A stretch of DNA of 64,000 nt. Source: Diadema setosum. Its lineage: Eukaryota; Echinodermata; Echinoidea; Diadematoida; Diadematidae. This document shows positions 1-11,249 of the stretch, in pieces (the stretch's first letter is position 1; every line of letters begins with the position of its first letter). A program made the translations under genes and the position numbers. The notes beneath the pieces are model-generated. The model was not told where the DNA came from, did no database searches, and worked only from the letters and a program-made list of their open reading frames with translations. The stretch covers positions 27,999,976 to 28,063,975 of the forward strand of contig CM067066.1 in assembly GCA_033980235.1 (NCBI GenBank), given 5' to 3'.

Positions 1-1048
1 GCCCACAAATGGCACGCACTCCCTTCACATAGGCATACATCAGCGGGCAACTTACCTACTTCAAGTGGGTCAAATGCCCGTGAATTGCGGCGGCTGCGGC
101 CCTCCCACGGGTGTTCTGCGTGGAACTCTTCGGGCAATCCTCGCGACTCATCCGGAAATAGTTTTGGTCATGCTCAAAACTTTGCTGCGGGAAAATTGGA
201 CTAGCGTGCGCACCTTCGGGCAACTAAGGACGAGATAAGTGCTAGGTACTGTCAAGGTCGGGCCAACTGCGGAGAGCTCCGGGTAGGAAATTTGTTTCCC
301 CACAAGTAAAGCCGCAAAACTTCCCCAGATACGGTATGACAAGGCCTTGAGCATGCTCAAAACTTGTTCCGGAAGAGTCACGGGAGTTGCTCGTAGAGGT
401 ACGCACAGAACACAAGTAGGACACCCTTACCGGTAGCACCTCACGGGCAACTCCAAAGCAGGTACTTCGCAATCCCCGTAAGTCGCTCGTAACAGAAAAT
501 GGATCGGTTTCAAAGCTCTCACGCGAGTCACACGGAACGCACGCAAGTAGAAGCTAAGTAGCACGTGTCTAGTAAGTAAGAAACAAGTGCGAAAATTGCA
601 AACATTCTTGTCCGCCCGCGGAAAATCTTCTACGTGCTTTAAACTACCTCCTCGCCACAAGCCCGCGTAGCTTGCCCGGACAGGTGTGACACCGCCTTTA
701 CCTCACCAGAGCCAAGGAAAGCTCTTTATTAGATAGAAGCACTTGCTATTTTTTTTTAATGCAACACAACATGAAATGATGAAATTTTACAATGTTTTGA
801 AAGCATGATTGTTCCCCTGCCTTCCCTTTGCCTTTGAGGAAAAAACAACAACAAACAGTTGTACTTGTATATTGAGAACGACTGAATGTGTTTGGTTAAC
901 ACATATGTAGATTGGTAATTAGGAAGTAGAACACTTTGTAAGGGATATCAAAGTACACACTCCATGCCTACCGGTAGATGTTATATTGTGCCCTTGAGAG
1001 AGCTTTAGATGCTGATGTTCGTTTTCTTTTTCTAATTCCAATCTTTAG
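1..1048. other. Intron (partial) with GC-rich repeat-like block
   Basis: No coding exon is seen. This should be the 3' part of an intron of the LRP-like receptor gene, because the next exon opens with an AG acceptor at 1047-1048 in mid-codon. Bases 1 to about 712 are clearly richer in G+C than the AT-rich DNA after them. They repeat CGGGCAA-like words in both orientations (about 46, 133, 219, 449, 672) and carry CATGCTCAAAACTT twice, at 169 and 352, 183 bp apart. This looks like a repeat or transposon fragment of unknown family. Bases 713-1048 are ordinary AT-rich intron. Confidence 0.5.
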
Positions 1049-1419
1049 AGCCGTCACAGAGTCCAGCTACAGGCTCCACGACGGTGGCTAATTGTCCATC
1101 ACATACCATGTACTGCCTTGACCAGACTGGTCATCCCCTGTGCCTGCCCGAGGACAAGAAGTGCGACGGCAGCCAGGACTGCCACAGCGGCAAGGACGAG
1201 CAAGACTGTGAGACCGTGTGCGATCACCAGCTCATCAACGACATCGGCTTCTTCACCTCCCCGAATTTCCCGGACTCCTATCCCAACGACCTGGAGTGCA
1301 GGTGGACCATCGTGGTCTCCGACGGCAACATCGTTCAGCTGCGCTTCGTCAGGTTCGACCTGGAGCAGGGTTACCACACCGACTATGTCTCGGTGTACGA
1401 TGGCAGCTCCGACAATGCG
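1049..1419 (+). CDS. LRP-like receptor exon: LDLa + first part of CUB
   Basis: Acceptor TTTAG ends at 1048; donor GTGAGT starts at 1420. The exon begins with the last two bases of a split codon and ends on a codon boundary. After a short Ser/Thr/Pro linker comes an LDLa repeat with six cysteines and a CDGSQDC...GKDEQDC calcium-binding core. It is followed by a CUB start with [21 protein letters not shown] and YVSVYDGSS, the usual CUB landmarks. G+C content is much higher than in the flanking introns, as expected of coding sequence. Confidence 0.93.
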
Positions 1420-4400
1420 GTGAGTGGAAAATGTGAAATTTTGTTTCCTGATTGACTGATTACGTGTCTTGATTTTTCAGGAAATCATTTTAGTAGACAG
1501 GAGTTTGATTCCACTGATGTATAGCCGATTATGCAAAAACTGTTCCTATCTGAGCTTTTAGGGGGGTCATTTTTACGACACACTGCTGGATTGTCAGTTC
1601 AAGAATATGAGCTGCTGCTCAATTTCATCATCGTTCCAAGTTGGTAATGTGACTCCTCTCATACTGCCAGCACATCCATCTATGTAGTGTGTGTGTGTGT
1701 GTGGGTGTGTATGACCCGGCACTCAAATGATGTGCAGTATTGAGTGTGTGGCTTCCCAGGCAGTCACAGGTCGACAGGTCCTATCAGGCAGCTGCACAAC
1801 ATGCTATGGGAGTGTCTAACTCTTCACAATTTCAAATCATGCCTTGTAATACACCATATGAAAATCATGCACATTTTTTTATGGGATTGTGAAGACTTCA
1901 TAAATTGCTCAATCATGTTTAGATTTATTGTGGTCAATTTATTCATTACTTGTAAAGCTGTACTTTAGTATTCCTGTCAGTTTGTCAGTTTGCACTTTAT
2001 AAATCTTTTGGTTGTTTCTATTATCGTACATCACGAGTGATAGATATTCTTAGGCAGATGTGTATGCTTTACAAATCTGTAAATATACCAGTACTTGTCA
2101 TTTTTGTGATTTTTTGCCACTTTAAGAATGCTATTTTAGACTGTTGGCATATGAATACCTTACAAATAGTACACTTCTGAACATACCCCCCCCCCCGAAA
2201 AAGAAAAGAAAAGAAAAGATGGAGTTTGTTCTGTTCATGACATTCAGACGTGATGAATATAAACTTCTGCATTTATCATGGCGCACTTCCGTCATCATGG
2301 AAAATACATTGTAGGATTTGTAGGAGCATGGTTGCAGTCGGGGAAGTGGTTACTTTGAAAGTAACCACCTTCTCACCAATGAAAATGAAAGTATAAACAG
2401 AAAGGGGAAATATTAGAAAAATGTGTGCTATGTGGGATGAATGCAGTTGGCATACTTACATGTACCTCTTGTGTGCAAACACACGTAGGATTTGGGCTTA
2501 AATGTTTGTGATTTTTTTTGTTTGTTTGAACTCTCAAAGTTGGGGTGAACCTTATACACAAGTGTCATATACACAGAAATTTATGTTATCAATCATAAAG
2601 TTCCTAGTTGGAGTCCTGTGGCAGCAGCTGTTGTGTCCATAGGCAAGGCTTTTCTCTTCATTACGTAGTCCTGTGGAAGAGACCTATAACTATCGGTTAT
2701 GTGGTTTCTTGCTTTAAAATAAGCATTCATTTTTTCCTCAGTAGCCATGTTACACAAATCATAAATTAATTTCAGTTCAATTCATGTGTGTGTGTGTGAT
2801 CCCTGCCCTGCAATGTACACATACAATGTAAGTACTCAGTATCTAACTGTCCCTTCTCTTTGATACCGCAGGACCTCATTGGCACGTATTATGGTTACAA
2901 GTCCAGCACCGACAGCACCAGCACACACTACCCCCCTTCTGTCATAGAGGGCACACGCAACCGCCTTCACATTGTCTTCATCACCGATGGTTCTGCCCCA
3001 AACACAGGCTTTAATGCAACTTACCAGACCAAAGGTGAGATACATAGTGAATGTGAGAGATATGCTATAATGCACAAAAAAGGTAGTTGTTGATGTCTTG
3101 TTTTGTTCCCCTGCCTCCTGCGGTGGTTTTTGTATTTGTGTCTTTCCAATTCTGCACGTCATTTCTTTAGATCTCTACCTGATGCAGGAGGCATTATGTT
3201 TTTAGGTTGTTCATCTGTCCATCTTACAACCCATCATTGTGATTGTAGAGAAACCACTGTTGTAAATTTTCTCAGTTCTCCACCCAGGTATTGTAAGATA
3301 CATGAAATGTAGATGGACTGATTTGTAGGGCAAATTCCCTCATGGTCAGAGGTCAAAGGTCACAAAACTTTGGCTAAATTGGCATTTCAGTTTCCACTTC
3401 ATGTAGAAATGTCCAGTGGTAGTATAATTTGGAATTTAGAAATGAATAGGCATTCGCTTCTGTAAAATGGTAATGGGGAAATGTTAAGGTCAGGGGTCAC
3501 TGTACTCTTGCCAAGAAACCTGTCATATCCAGCCATTTTGTTGGCTAGGGATGTCTTGTGATGATGTAAGTTGGTGGATAGGGAATGAATTATTTTTTAT
3601 GCTCGGTCAGCTGTTTTTTAATTCCGTAGGATCAAAAAGTGTGATAGTATTACATAATTATCTAACAAGCAAAATATTTGTGTGCTTTTATTTTCACGCT
3701 AGTTTCATACAGTGTATGAGCGAAATGCATGAAAATTTACAAACTTCCGCATTAACAGAGGTTTTGGCCAGTTGAATCCTTGGGCCTCTTCCCATCCTCA
3801 ATATGTTGTGTTTTGTTGACTTGTGATAGGTCACTGCATCGGCGAGCAGCGGCTCTGTGCAGAGGATGATCTGAACTGCTATGCTCCTGACCAGCACTGT
3901 GATGGCATTCTGACCTGTTTGCGAGGGGAGGATGAGATGGGCTGCAGTGAGTATAGTGAGGTGCCTGCACCTCGTCAGGGGCCCTGATACCATCACCCTG
4001 CGTATAATTGCAATAAGCGCACCGAACAAAAATGTACACCCAGGACTGTGTTCAGCACGCTCAAAACTTTGCAGTGTTACCACAACCTAGCAAACTGAGT
4101 TGAAAACCGAACATCAACAATTTTGCATGAAAATCTTAATTTATATTACGAAAATGTGTTATAAGTATCTTCACGGGCACCTGCACGCTTCTTTTACGTG
4201 CTTTGTCTATGGGAGCATCACGGTCACCCCCACACATCTTTTACATGCTTTGTCTATGGGAGAGCGGAGTGACGGGTTGTGGGCCCCTTCCTTAGTGCAC
4301 AACTGCATCGTCCGTGTTTGACGATGATAGCTGCAAATTTCCAGCATCAATCAGTGAACTTGTGGTTCTACTGGAATTTTCAGCATTTTTCCTGTATGTA

Positions 4401-7400
4401 AGTGGGATTTCATAGAATTTCAGTGATAAAATGTGATTTAAACATGCATAAACATTAGCTATAACGGGGTGCGGGTCACTCAACTATAACCACAATTCCT
4501 TGTGAATTTTAAAGGGACATTCCAGGCAATTTATATATTTCCCTTCATGTAGTACACATAAGTCAATAATGCTATGTGTAGATTGGTGAAATTTATTGTG
4601 GTCCTTGAGCAGATAAGCCAGTACTCTGAAACCCCCACGACATTATACACTGAACAAGTATAATGACGTAGGAGGCTCACATATTCCAGAAATGCAGCAG
4701 TGTAATTCCGTTACAATAGTTACGTTCAGACAGTGATCCTTAACCTCAAGGATAGCTATCTTTGAAGATAAGCTCTGGCCCCCTAAATACGACGCATGAT
4801 CATGTGAGTACAGTGACGAGGCTTATCTTAAAAGGTAGCTATCCTGGGCTCCATTTCATAAAAAGTTGATATGAAAGCAACTCTAGCTGGAATGGCAGTT
4901 GTCATGGTAATGACAAGAGTCCAGCTTCCTGATTGGCTGTTGCTATGGGAAGTTGCCATTCCAGCAAGAGTTGCTATCCTAACATATTTTATGAAATGGG
5001 GCCCTGGAGGATAGGCTCACTGCTCCCTGTGACTCTGAGTGAGTCCAACTTCTTATCAACAAGTTCTGTCCACACGATGCTTAACTATGAGAGGGAACCC
5101 CCCGCGGATCGTTGACAGAGCACTAATCCCCTGAGAGATCTTGTGGATAGCTATCTTCGAGTTAACTTCCAAGTTAGCTATCAACAGATGCGTCTACATG
5201 GTGCTTAACTACGAGCTTACCCTCAAAGATAGCTATCCTCGAGGTTAAGGATCACTGTCTTAATGTAACTAGCACTGCTTGCTTACGTTCACCTGTGTGG
5301 AATTTATACATGCTTTGGTTTGTTTCCTTCAGCATCCAGTTATGTGAAGCTGCTATGTCATCGTCCTTGTTCATTGTGATTTGTTATGAATTTTGAAAAC
5401 ATTCATATTCCTCATCCCAATCACTATAAGTTCTTAAATTCTTGTACCCAGTATTTATTTATTTATACCAATTTATAGATGTTCAAATGCAAAAGTCTAA
5501 AATCAATCTGAAGGTCTCTTTTAAGTTGAAGTATCAGCTTGGAAGACAGTGCTTGCAATTTCTTGTGAATTCAGTTTTCATGTAACAACTTAAAGATGGT
5601 GTTTAAATTTGACATGACTTATGTCTTGAACTTGACAAAACTCTGCCAACTGAGTTGTATTAGGATGTTATGATGCATGAAGAAATACTGAAGCAACAAA
5701 GGATTAATGTATGAATGTTTCTTTGAGGTTATCTGAGTAATGTCTGATTCTTTCACCTGCCTTGTAGCTCTTGTGAATCTTGCTCGTAGACAAGAGAGAT
5801 CATTCATTTTTCATTCATTCAGTAATTTGTAGAGTTTTTTCTTAATGCTTCTGAAGGTTCAGTAAGTTTGTTTTTTATGCTAAGAGAAACAATTCTCATG
5901 CTGTGAATAAGTGATTGCAGATTAATTATATAGCTCTCGTATGGGTGAGTGTGCTCGTCAGATATCATGCAACATAGTGTAAGGAAGTTGAGTTTTCTTA
6001 CAGCTAAATATTCAATACTTTCTTTGTGAAGGCCTTCCACAGTGGTTTTGATTAGATCTAAAGGAGGTGTCTTAAGGTTTCTAGTTAGGCATAGTGCAGT
6101 GTGTAACTTTGTTCATGGTATCTAGTCTCAGTCTGCTATTTCTCACCTGTCAATGTTTTACCTCTCATAATTGGGTTATCGCCTCTTTGCCACATTCCTC
6201 ACAAGGTAACTGCCCTGCCGACAAGATACCGTGCAACCCGCATGACCAGGACATCAAGTGTTACTCCAAACATGACCGGTGCAACGGGCAGTCTCAGTGC
6301 AGTGGTAAATAGTCAGCCTTTTAATATAACACACATATATGCATTCATATGTGCATGAACACTGTGAAACAAATGCGAATGTTCTATTTAGTCCACCTTG
6401 TTGATGATCACTGACTTATGCTTCAGTAGATTTTCTTTTAAAGGAGTACCAGTGATTTAATTGCAAATTGTAGGTTAGTTTGCTGCGTGAAATTATAAAG
6501 ATCAAAACTTGTACAACATGGTGTAAAACTCAAGTTACGTTTTCAGTAATCATGATATAAATTTGACTAGCAATAAAGGTCTAAACTGTTTGATAATCAT
6601 TTTATCAACTTTTATAAAAACCATAGCCTACCCGGGGATTATGATCGTGTGTATTTAAGATTTCAATCGCATTAAAGAATACTTGCCAGATGTAACCTTA
6701 AAATGTGAGAATGACCGCACACTGTGTGTGTATGGTTGAGGAAAGAAAGTTTGTTGATTGACAGCACTTTCTGCATGTTTTCCCATTGCTATGCAGAAAA
6801 CTATGACGAGATGAACTGCTCAGCGACTCTGTGCAACTCCCACGTTGGGCTCTTCCTCTGCCGCAGAGGCAGGTGTATTCATGAGAGCTGGATTTGCGAC
6901 ACGAATGTTGACTGTGAGGATGGCTCTGACGAACAGGGCTGCCGTGAGTAGTGAATCTGTCCTGTCTTGAAAGTACTAATAAAGAGAGCAACTCGACACC
7001 GTGTTCAAGCATACCTTTACAGATATAGTTAAATTGAAGTGGCAGAATGGTGTGAGTTCCAGTAATATTGGACCTGAAATGAGGCAGTTGTGGAATGTCA
7101 AAGATGCATTATGTGTTTTCATGTCATAGTGATGCAGGTAGCAACAACACATGCAAATTAAGTGAGCCAGAGGTTGAATCGTGCACAATTTAAGATGTAG
7201 TTCTGTTCACAATAACTCACTTTGGGGAAAAACTTTTAGGTTTGTAAACCTGGAGTGTCTGAATTCAGCCCATCCTCCATGATTTAGACTATGGATAAAG
7301 GAACAATGCAACAATTGTGTGTAAGTCCTGACTTGCAGTAGGTATGTACTTGACTATAATGTACATATTCATGGATGACATAATCTCATTCAGGGATGTG

Positions 7401-8734
7401 ATACCCCGCATGTCAAAGAGGCTTTCATAGTAACATGTCATGTGGGCAAAGTGCAGTGTATGTGAGATACACAGTGCATCTGATCGCTCTGTACTGATAT
7501 CTGTTTTTTTGTTTGTCTTTCTGTAGCTATGTCGACCAAAGTCATCACTGCAGCCGTTGTTGGTTCCATAGTATGTGGGTTGCTCCTGGTGGCTGCCCTG
7601 AGCTGCACCTGTAAGCTCTACCAGCTATATCACAGCGACCCCCATCCTCCGACCCACACCTCGCCCCTGCGGGAGATCGAGGACGAGCTGATGAGGCGGG
7701 AGGCCCCGCCTTCCTACACTGCCACAATGTCGTCACCTCACTTTGACGAGGCCCAGAGGGCTTTCATAGAGAGTTTGCAAGCAGCCGCCCAGGCAAGGCA
7801 GGCGAGGGATGCCAGGAGGACAAACCCTCATCCTCCAGGTCAGCCTTCGAGTAATGTCACTCAGCATTTGCCAGAAAGCCAGGCACAGCCTCATGAAAGC
7901 TGTGCCAATCGAGGAAACGCCACACAAGACACGGTATCTGCTGATAGTAGTGCAGTGGCCAGTCAAGGGCAAGGCAGAGACTTGCAGCAGGAGACACAGG
8001 TGGCTCCTGAGAGTGAAGACAACTCGTCTCCGTACACAGAGATCACGGAGCTGCGCCAGCCGAATCCAGTCGGCGACACTGCCAGCAGCTGCACCACTGA
8101 CACGGACTCGGACACCAATGCTGAGGCAGAGCTGGAGCAGCGGGACTTGGACATCATCCGGGCAGCGACAAATATACGCCGCATCCGGCTGGCGGGCGGT
8201 ATGCAGAACCTTGTGGATAGGGTAACGGAGCAGCAGAGGGGGGATGCGAGTCAGCGGAATGGGGAGGGTGAGACCAGGAGGCGATCCAGTAGTGGCTTGC
8301 AGAACATCATGGAGAGGATAAATCGCGGCAGAGAGAACCAGACCAGAGGGGATGGTGAGCCTGAGACAACCTCAGAGGCAAATGCCAGCACCAGTCAGGA
8401 GGTCGCAAACCAGGAGAATGACGAGCCACTTGAGGGTTCAATGGAGGAGAATGAGGGGCGTGAGTGCTCCGAAGATGCGGTGTTTTCATCACCGTCCCCA
8501 AGTGAGGGCACCGAACCAGTGAGCAGCAGCGGTGGCGATAGCCAGCAAGTCCTGGGTAGCAATGAGGAGCAGGCAGCTGAGGAGGCTGCCATGATCCACA
8601 CGTCCGAGGAGCAGGCTACCCGTGCGAGAGCAAGCAGTGAGGACGATGCACCACTAAATCTGTCAGACTCAGACTCCGTTGAATTTAGTGGCTCTGGCCT
8701 CTTTGAGGATGATGATGCAGCTCTGCTATCGTAG
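1049..8734 (+). CDS. LRP3/LRP10/LRP12-like receptor (CUB + LDLa), 3' six exons
   Basis: Type I membrane receptor of the small LDL-receptor-related group LRP3/LRP10/LRP12; 5' exons are outside the window. Exons 1049-1419, 2872-3034, 3830-3946, 6206-6304, 6797-6943 and 7527-8734 all have AG/GT borders. After two leading bases they sum to exactly 2103 nt, giving 700 codons and a TAG stop. Domain order is LDLa, CUB, LDLa, LDLa, LDLa, one transmembrane helix and a cytoplasmic tail of about 370 residues. This matches the C-terminal half of LRP3/LRP12, whose usual order is CUB, 2 LDLa, CUB, 3 LDLa, TM. The family are endocytic and trafficking receptors that cycle between Golgi, endosomes and plasma membrane; the ligand cannot be told from sequence. 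The tail holds PPSY (a WW-domain ligand of the Nedd4 type) and ends in an acidic DXXLL signal. Orthology among LRP3, LRP10 and LRP12 is not resolved. Confidence 0.93.
1420..2871 (+). other. Intron of LRP-like gene
   Basis: Intron with GTGAGT donor and CGCAG acceptor. It contains a short (TG)n near 1687-1708, a poly-C run near 2187-2196 followed by AAAAG repeats, and a second (TG)n near 2785. No exon or RNA gene was seen. Confidence 0.75.
2872..3034 (+). CDS. LRP-like receptor exon: second part of CUB
   Basis: Starts in phase 0 (GAC CTC ATT GGC) and ends after one base of a codon; donor GTGAGA at 3035. It encodes the C-terminal half of the CUB fold, with LIGTYYGY, the [11 protein letters not shown] strand and GFNATYQTK at the end. 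There is no cysteine in this exon, so the second disulfide of a canonical CUB is missing. Confidence 0.92.
3035..3829 (+). other. Intron of LRP-like gene
   Basis: Unremarkable AT-rich intron, GTGAGA to GATAG. It includes a GGTCAAAGGTCA direct-repeat half-site pair near 3349-3361, which resembles nuclear-receptor DR1-type elements; no function is claimed. Confidence 0.7.
3830..3946 (+). CDS. LRP-like receptor exon: LDLa repeat
   Basis: Phase 1 exon at both borders, so it can be skipped or shuffled without a frameshift. It encodes one complete LDLa repeat with six cysteines and the acidic core CDGILTC...GEDEMGC. The donor is GTGAGT at 3947. Confidence 0.92.
4191..4262. repeat. Short direct repeat, 2 copies, 47-bp spacing
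   Basis: CTTTTACGTGCTTTGTCTAT followed by GGGAG occurs at 4191-4215 and again, with one change (ACG to ACA), at 4238-4262. A local tandem duplication within an intron. Confidence 0.75.
4717..5271. mobile_element. MITE with ~50-bp terminal inverted repeats, TA-flanked
   Basis: The left end (AGTTACGTTCAGACAGTGAT, continuing through about 4770) is matched in inverted orientation by the right end at about 5215-5271. The shared core is GACAGTGATCCTTAACCTC then AGGATAGCTATCTTTGA. TA dinucleotides sit at both ends, suggesting a Tc1/mariner-type TA target duplication. There is no coding capacity, so it is non-autonomous. It is split by another inverted-repeat element at 4854-5006. Confidence 0.75.
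4854..5006. mobile_element. Inner MITE nested in the 4717-5271 element
   Basis: The ends are GGGCTCCATTTCATAAAA and TTTTATGAAATGGGGCCC in inverted orientation. Between them GGAATGGCA and TGCCATTCC form a second inverted pair, so the whole element can fold back. CCTG on both sides may be the target duplication. The surrounding MITE is interrupted by it, so this insertion is the younger one. Confidence 0.7.
6206..6304 (+). CDS. LRP-like receptor exon: first part of an LDLa repeat
   Basis: Acceptor CACAAG, donor GTAAAT at 6305; phase 1 at both ends. It encodes [10 protein letters not shown]...DRCNGQSQC, five of the six LDLa cysteines. The sixth (DEMNC) is at the start of the next exon, so this repeat is split by an intron. 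Confidence 0.9.
6305..6796 (+). other. Intron of LRP-like gene
   Basis: Short AT-rich intron, GTAAAT to TGCAG. Nothing else seen. Confidence 0.7.
6797..6943 (+). CDS. LRP-like receptor exon: end of one LDLa and a full LDLa
   Basis: Phase 1 at both ends, donor GTGAGT at 6944. It completes the previous LDLa (ENYDEMNC) and then encodes a textbook LDLa. That repeat has six cysteines and the calcium-binding core [16 protein letters not shown]. Confidence 0.93.
6944..7526 (+). other. Intron of LRP-like gene
   Basis: AT-rich intron, GTGAGT to CTGTAG, with a pyrimidine-rich tract before the acceptor. Nothing else seen. Confidence 0.7.
7527..8734 (+). CDS. LRP-like receptor terminal exon: TM helix and cytoplasmic tail
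   Basis: Acceptor CTGTAG ends at 7526; the open frame runs to TAG at 8732-8734. The first about 30 residues contain the transmembrane helix ([19 protein letters not shown]) followed by CTCK and a tyrosine-rich stop-transfer stretch. The tail then shows EAPPSY (PPXY motif), a helical Glu/Gln/Ala-rich segment, and long Ser/Glu/Asp-rich low-complexity sequence. It ends in [16 protein letters not shown] fits the DXXLL signal read by GGA adaptors, and DDAALL also fits the [DE]XXXLL signal read by AP complexes. Such acidic dileucine signals are known in the LRP10/LRP3/LRP12 group. Confidence 0.93.
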
Positions 8735-11249
8735 AACACGGATAATGTGTCGTGTGAAATTGGGAAGGAAATGAATCTCAAACTTATTTTCATACAGGAC
8801 AGAGACAATTCTTTCATAAAGATTGAACCATTTTGCAAATAGTTTCAGATATATACTAGTGCTTTCAAGTACAGAATAATTCATAGTGTGGAAGGAGTGT
8901 ACGTGGATCATGAAAAGTTTCACAAATTGATTATGTGTGTATCCAACATGTGTGTAAGTCCACATTCTTCTGCAATTCTTTCCACCCGTCAGTTAAGTTT
9001 GCTGATACTTGGATCTTTTTTCACTCACAATTTTGTGGATCGCTCACAGCATACATTCTGAGCATACTCACTGCATCTTTTTACAAATCCTGCTGTTTTG
9101 TTGTCTTCTACACGCATGCGGATAGTCTACATAGTTCTACATGTGCAGACATCCTGTAACAGTTGAAGACCTGTTTGTCAAAGAGGAATTGACTCCAGAA
9201 AAGCATGTTGTCCACACTCCTTGGTGAAAATAAGAGTCTTGAAAAAAATTGGGAGTCATTTTGTCAAAGTGCATGGCTCTGTGCTTTCTCACTGTGGAAC
9301 AGTCTGTTCATAGGGCAGGCTTACATATGTATGTCAAAAGCTTTCGATGTTTGTTGGTGTTATTCCAGGCTAACATGTGTTTTGTCATACTCATCTGACC
9401 CCACCCCTGCTTCTTTTTTTGGGGGGTGGGAGGGGGAGGGGGTGATGTTTAGACTAGCGGCAACCAAGAATGAGCAATATAGGAAGATTTCATATATTAG
9501 TAGCCAATATCTCTCCCCTTTCCTATCTCCAATCTCCCTCCTTCCTTTCTCATGCGTTCATCATGCTAAGGGAACTCACAAGGTGGCCAGTCTTCCTTGG
9601 TCTGTTTTCTGCTGATTTTGAAAAGAAGGCATCCATCCCCCTCCCCCCCCCCCCCACCAAAAAAAAAAAAAAGAAGACAAAGATAGAAAGTGTAAAAATT
9701 CACATGAACTAAGGCTACATTTTGCTATGCAGAGTATTTATGATTCGTCCTAAGAATGAAAAGGCCATAAAGGCAAGGAGTGATGACCACAGAGTACATG
9801 GAGAGATGTCTTTGATATGTTCATTTTTACAGCACAGCTAGACGTATCTGTCTTTTTTAAAACCTTTGCATAAGCGGAGGCATACATGCCTTGCTGCAAT
9901 GAGTCATTGGTGTGAGAGAAATTTTTATGTATATCTTTGGATAAAACACTGATTATTATTTGTGATAAAGTTTAAATGACGGCATAGTATGCATTTTCAG
10001 CAGGATATCATTTTAACTTGAGTACTAGAAAACTTTTCAAATTATGTATGTGTGTATGTTTGGTACCATTTTGGATATGAGGAATGTGTTCTAAAGCTGT
10101 CCATTTATATATTATTGTTTCTTTTGCACAAGAAGGCACATATCAGTCTGTTTTGTTAAATCATTTGACACTGTCATAATGTTATATTATATGCTTGTAC
10201 AAGTGGGGTGGGTTCATATCCACTGGTTGCCTTCTTATGCAGTAAAGATATTTTTATCTTGCTGTATTCTCTGATGTATCCTGGCCACTAAAAAAGTGGG
10301 TGAGTCCCCTCTTGGAATCGTGCAGCAATGTCTCGCTCAAACTTCAGAGAAAATGCAGCGCATTATCGAAGTAGCCGATGGAATAATGGCAAAGTGAAAC
10401 TGTGGGACTCTACCATTTGCTTATTATATTGCCATGTTGATCATTTACAGCTGGCAGAAACTTTCTGCCAACACTTGTGTCTGAAACTTTCCAGCAAATA
10501 TTTTCAAATGTAATATCTTATTTCTACCCAGAAGTAATTTTTGTATTATGTAGGGTGATATGTCCCACAGCTGCTTTTAAAGTCAAGCACTTTCACATAG
10601 ACTTTCATAACTAATAAACATGGAACACCCTTCCAGAGAACAGTGCCGAGCAGCAAATTTTGTGGAATCAGCATCAAAGTCAGTGGATTTTGAATGCATT
10701 GGTGCTTTTTATGATAATGGAGTAAAATCTTTTGCAGGTGCTGTCCCAGAATTGTTATTTCTCTCTAATATATAAGCATAACCCAGAATCCTCACTTTGA
10801 AACGTGTGAGAGTGTTGTCATAAGATCTGTTTTATATCTAGTTCATACCAGAAGTACTTACGCATTGTCAGTGTGAAAACAAGACAGCCACATATAAATC
10901 CATGATTTTTTAACAAACGAGTGTAGACTTGCTGTCATCACTTTGTTTTGTTTAGCCTAGCTTGCATAGAAGTCATCAGTGTATAGCAATGACTTCAGTG
11001 AAGTAAAGAGAGCTTGATATATCATGCAAGGTAGAGATGTCAGAGTAAAGTGTCAGGCAGCCATGCAAGTGAAGCAAAGTTACTCAGGTGCCTCCCCCCC
11101 CCCCCCCCCTTCCTGCCACCTTGATTGATAGAAGCACTGTGATCTTAGATTGTACATCTTTACTGTTTATGTGGATCAGTAGGATGTCGGCAGTGGCTGT
11201 GCTGTGCTGTGCAGAGTGGATTCCTCAGGCGCTGTCACCCATCAACTCT

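Larger units (their letters stand above)
3947..6205 (+). other. Intron of LRP-like gene rich in repeats
   Basis: Long intron, GTGAGT to CAAG. It holds a CACGCTCAAAACTTTG word at 4056 related to those in the 5' GC-rich block, two copies of a 25-bp word (4191 and 4238), and a MITE with a second MITE inside it (4717-5271). The remainder, about 5280-6205, is AT-rich with nothing recognisable. Confidence 0.7.

Noticed and set aside
1691..1708. CRISPR-like or regularly spaced repeats
   Set aside because: All short regular repeats in the window are microsatellites without unique spacers, and the DNA is eukaryotic.
7545..8838. Several minus-strand and alternative-frame ORFs over the receptor tail
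   Set aside because: Shadow frames of the terminal LRP-like exon, which has the domain evidence and the matching splice phase.
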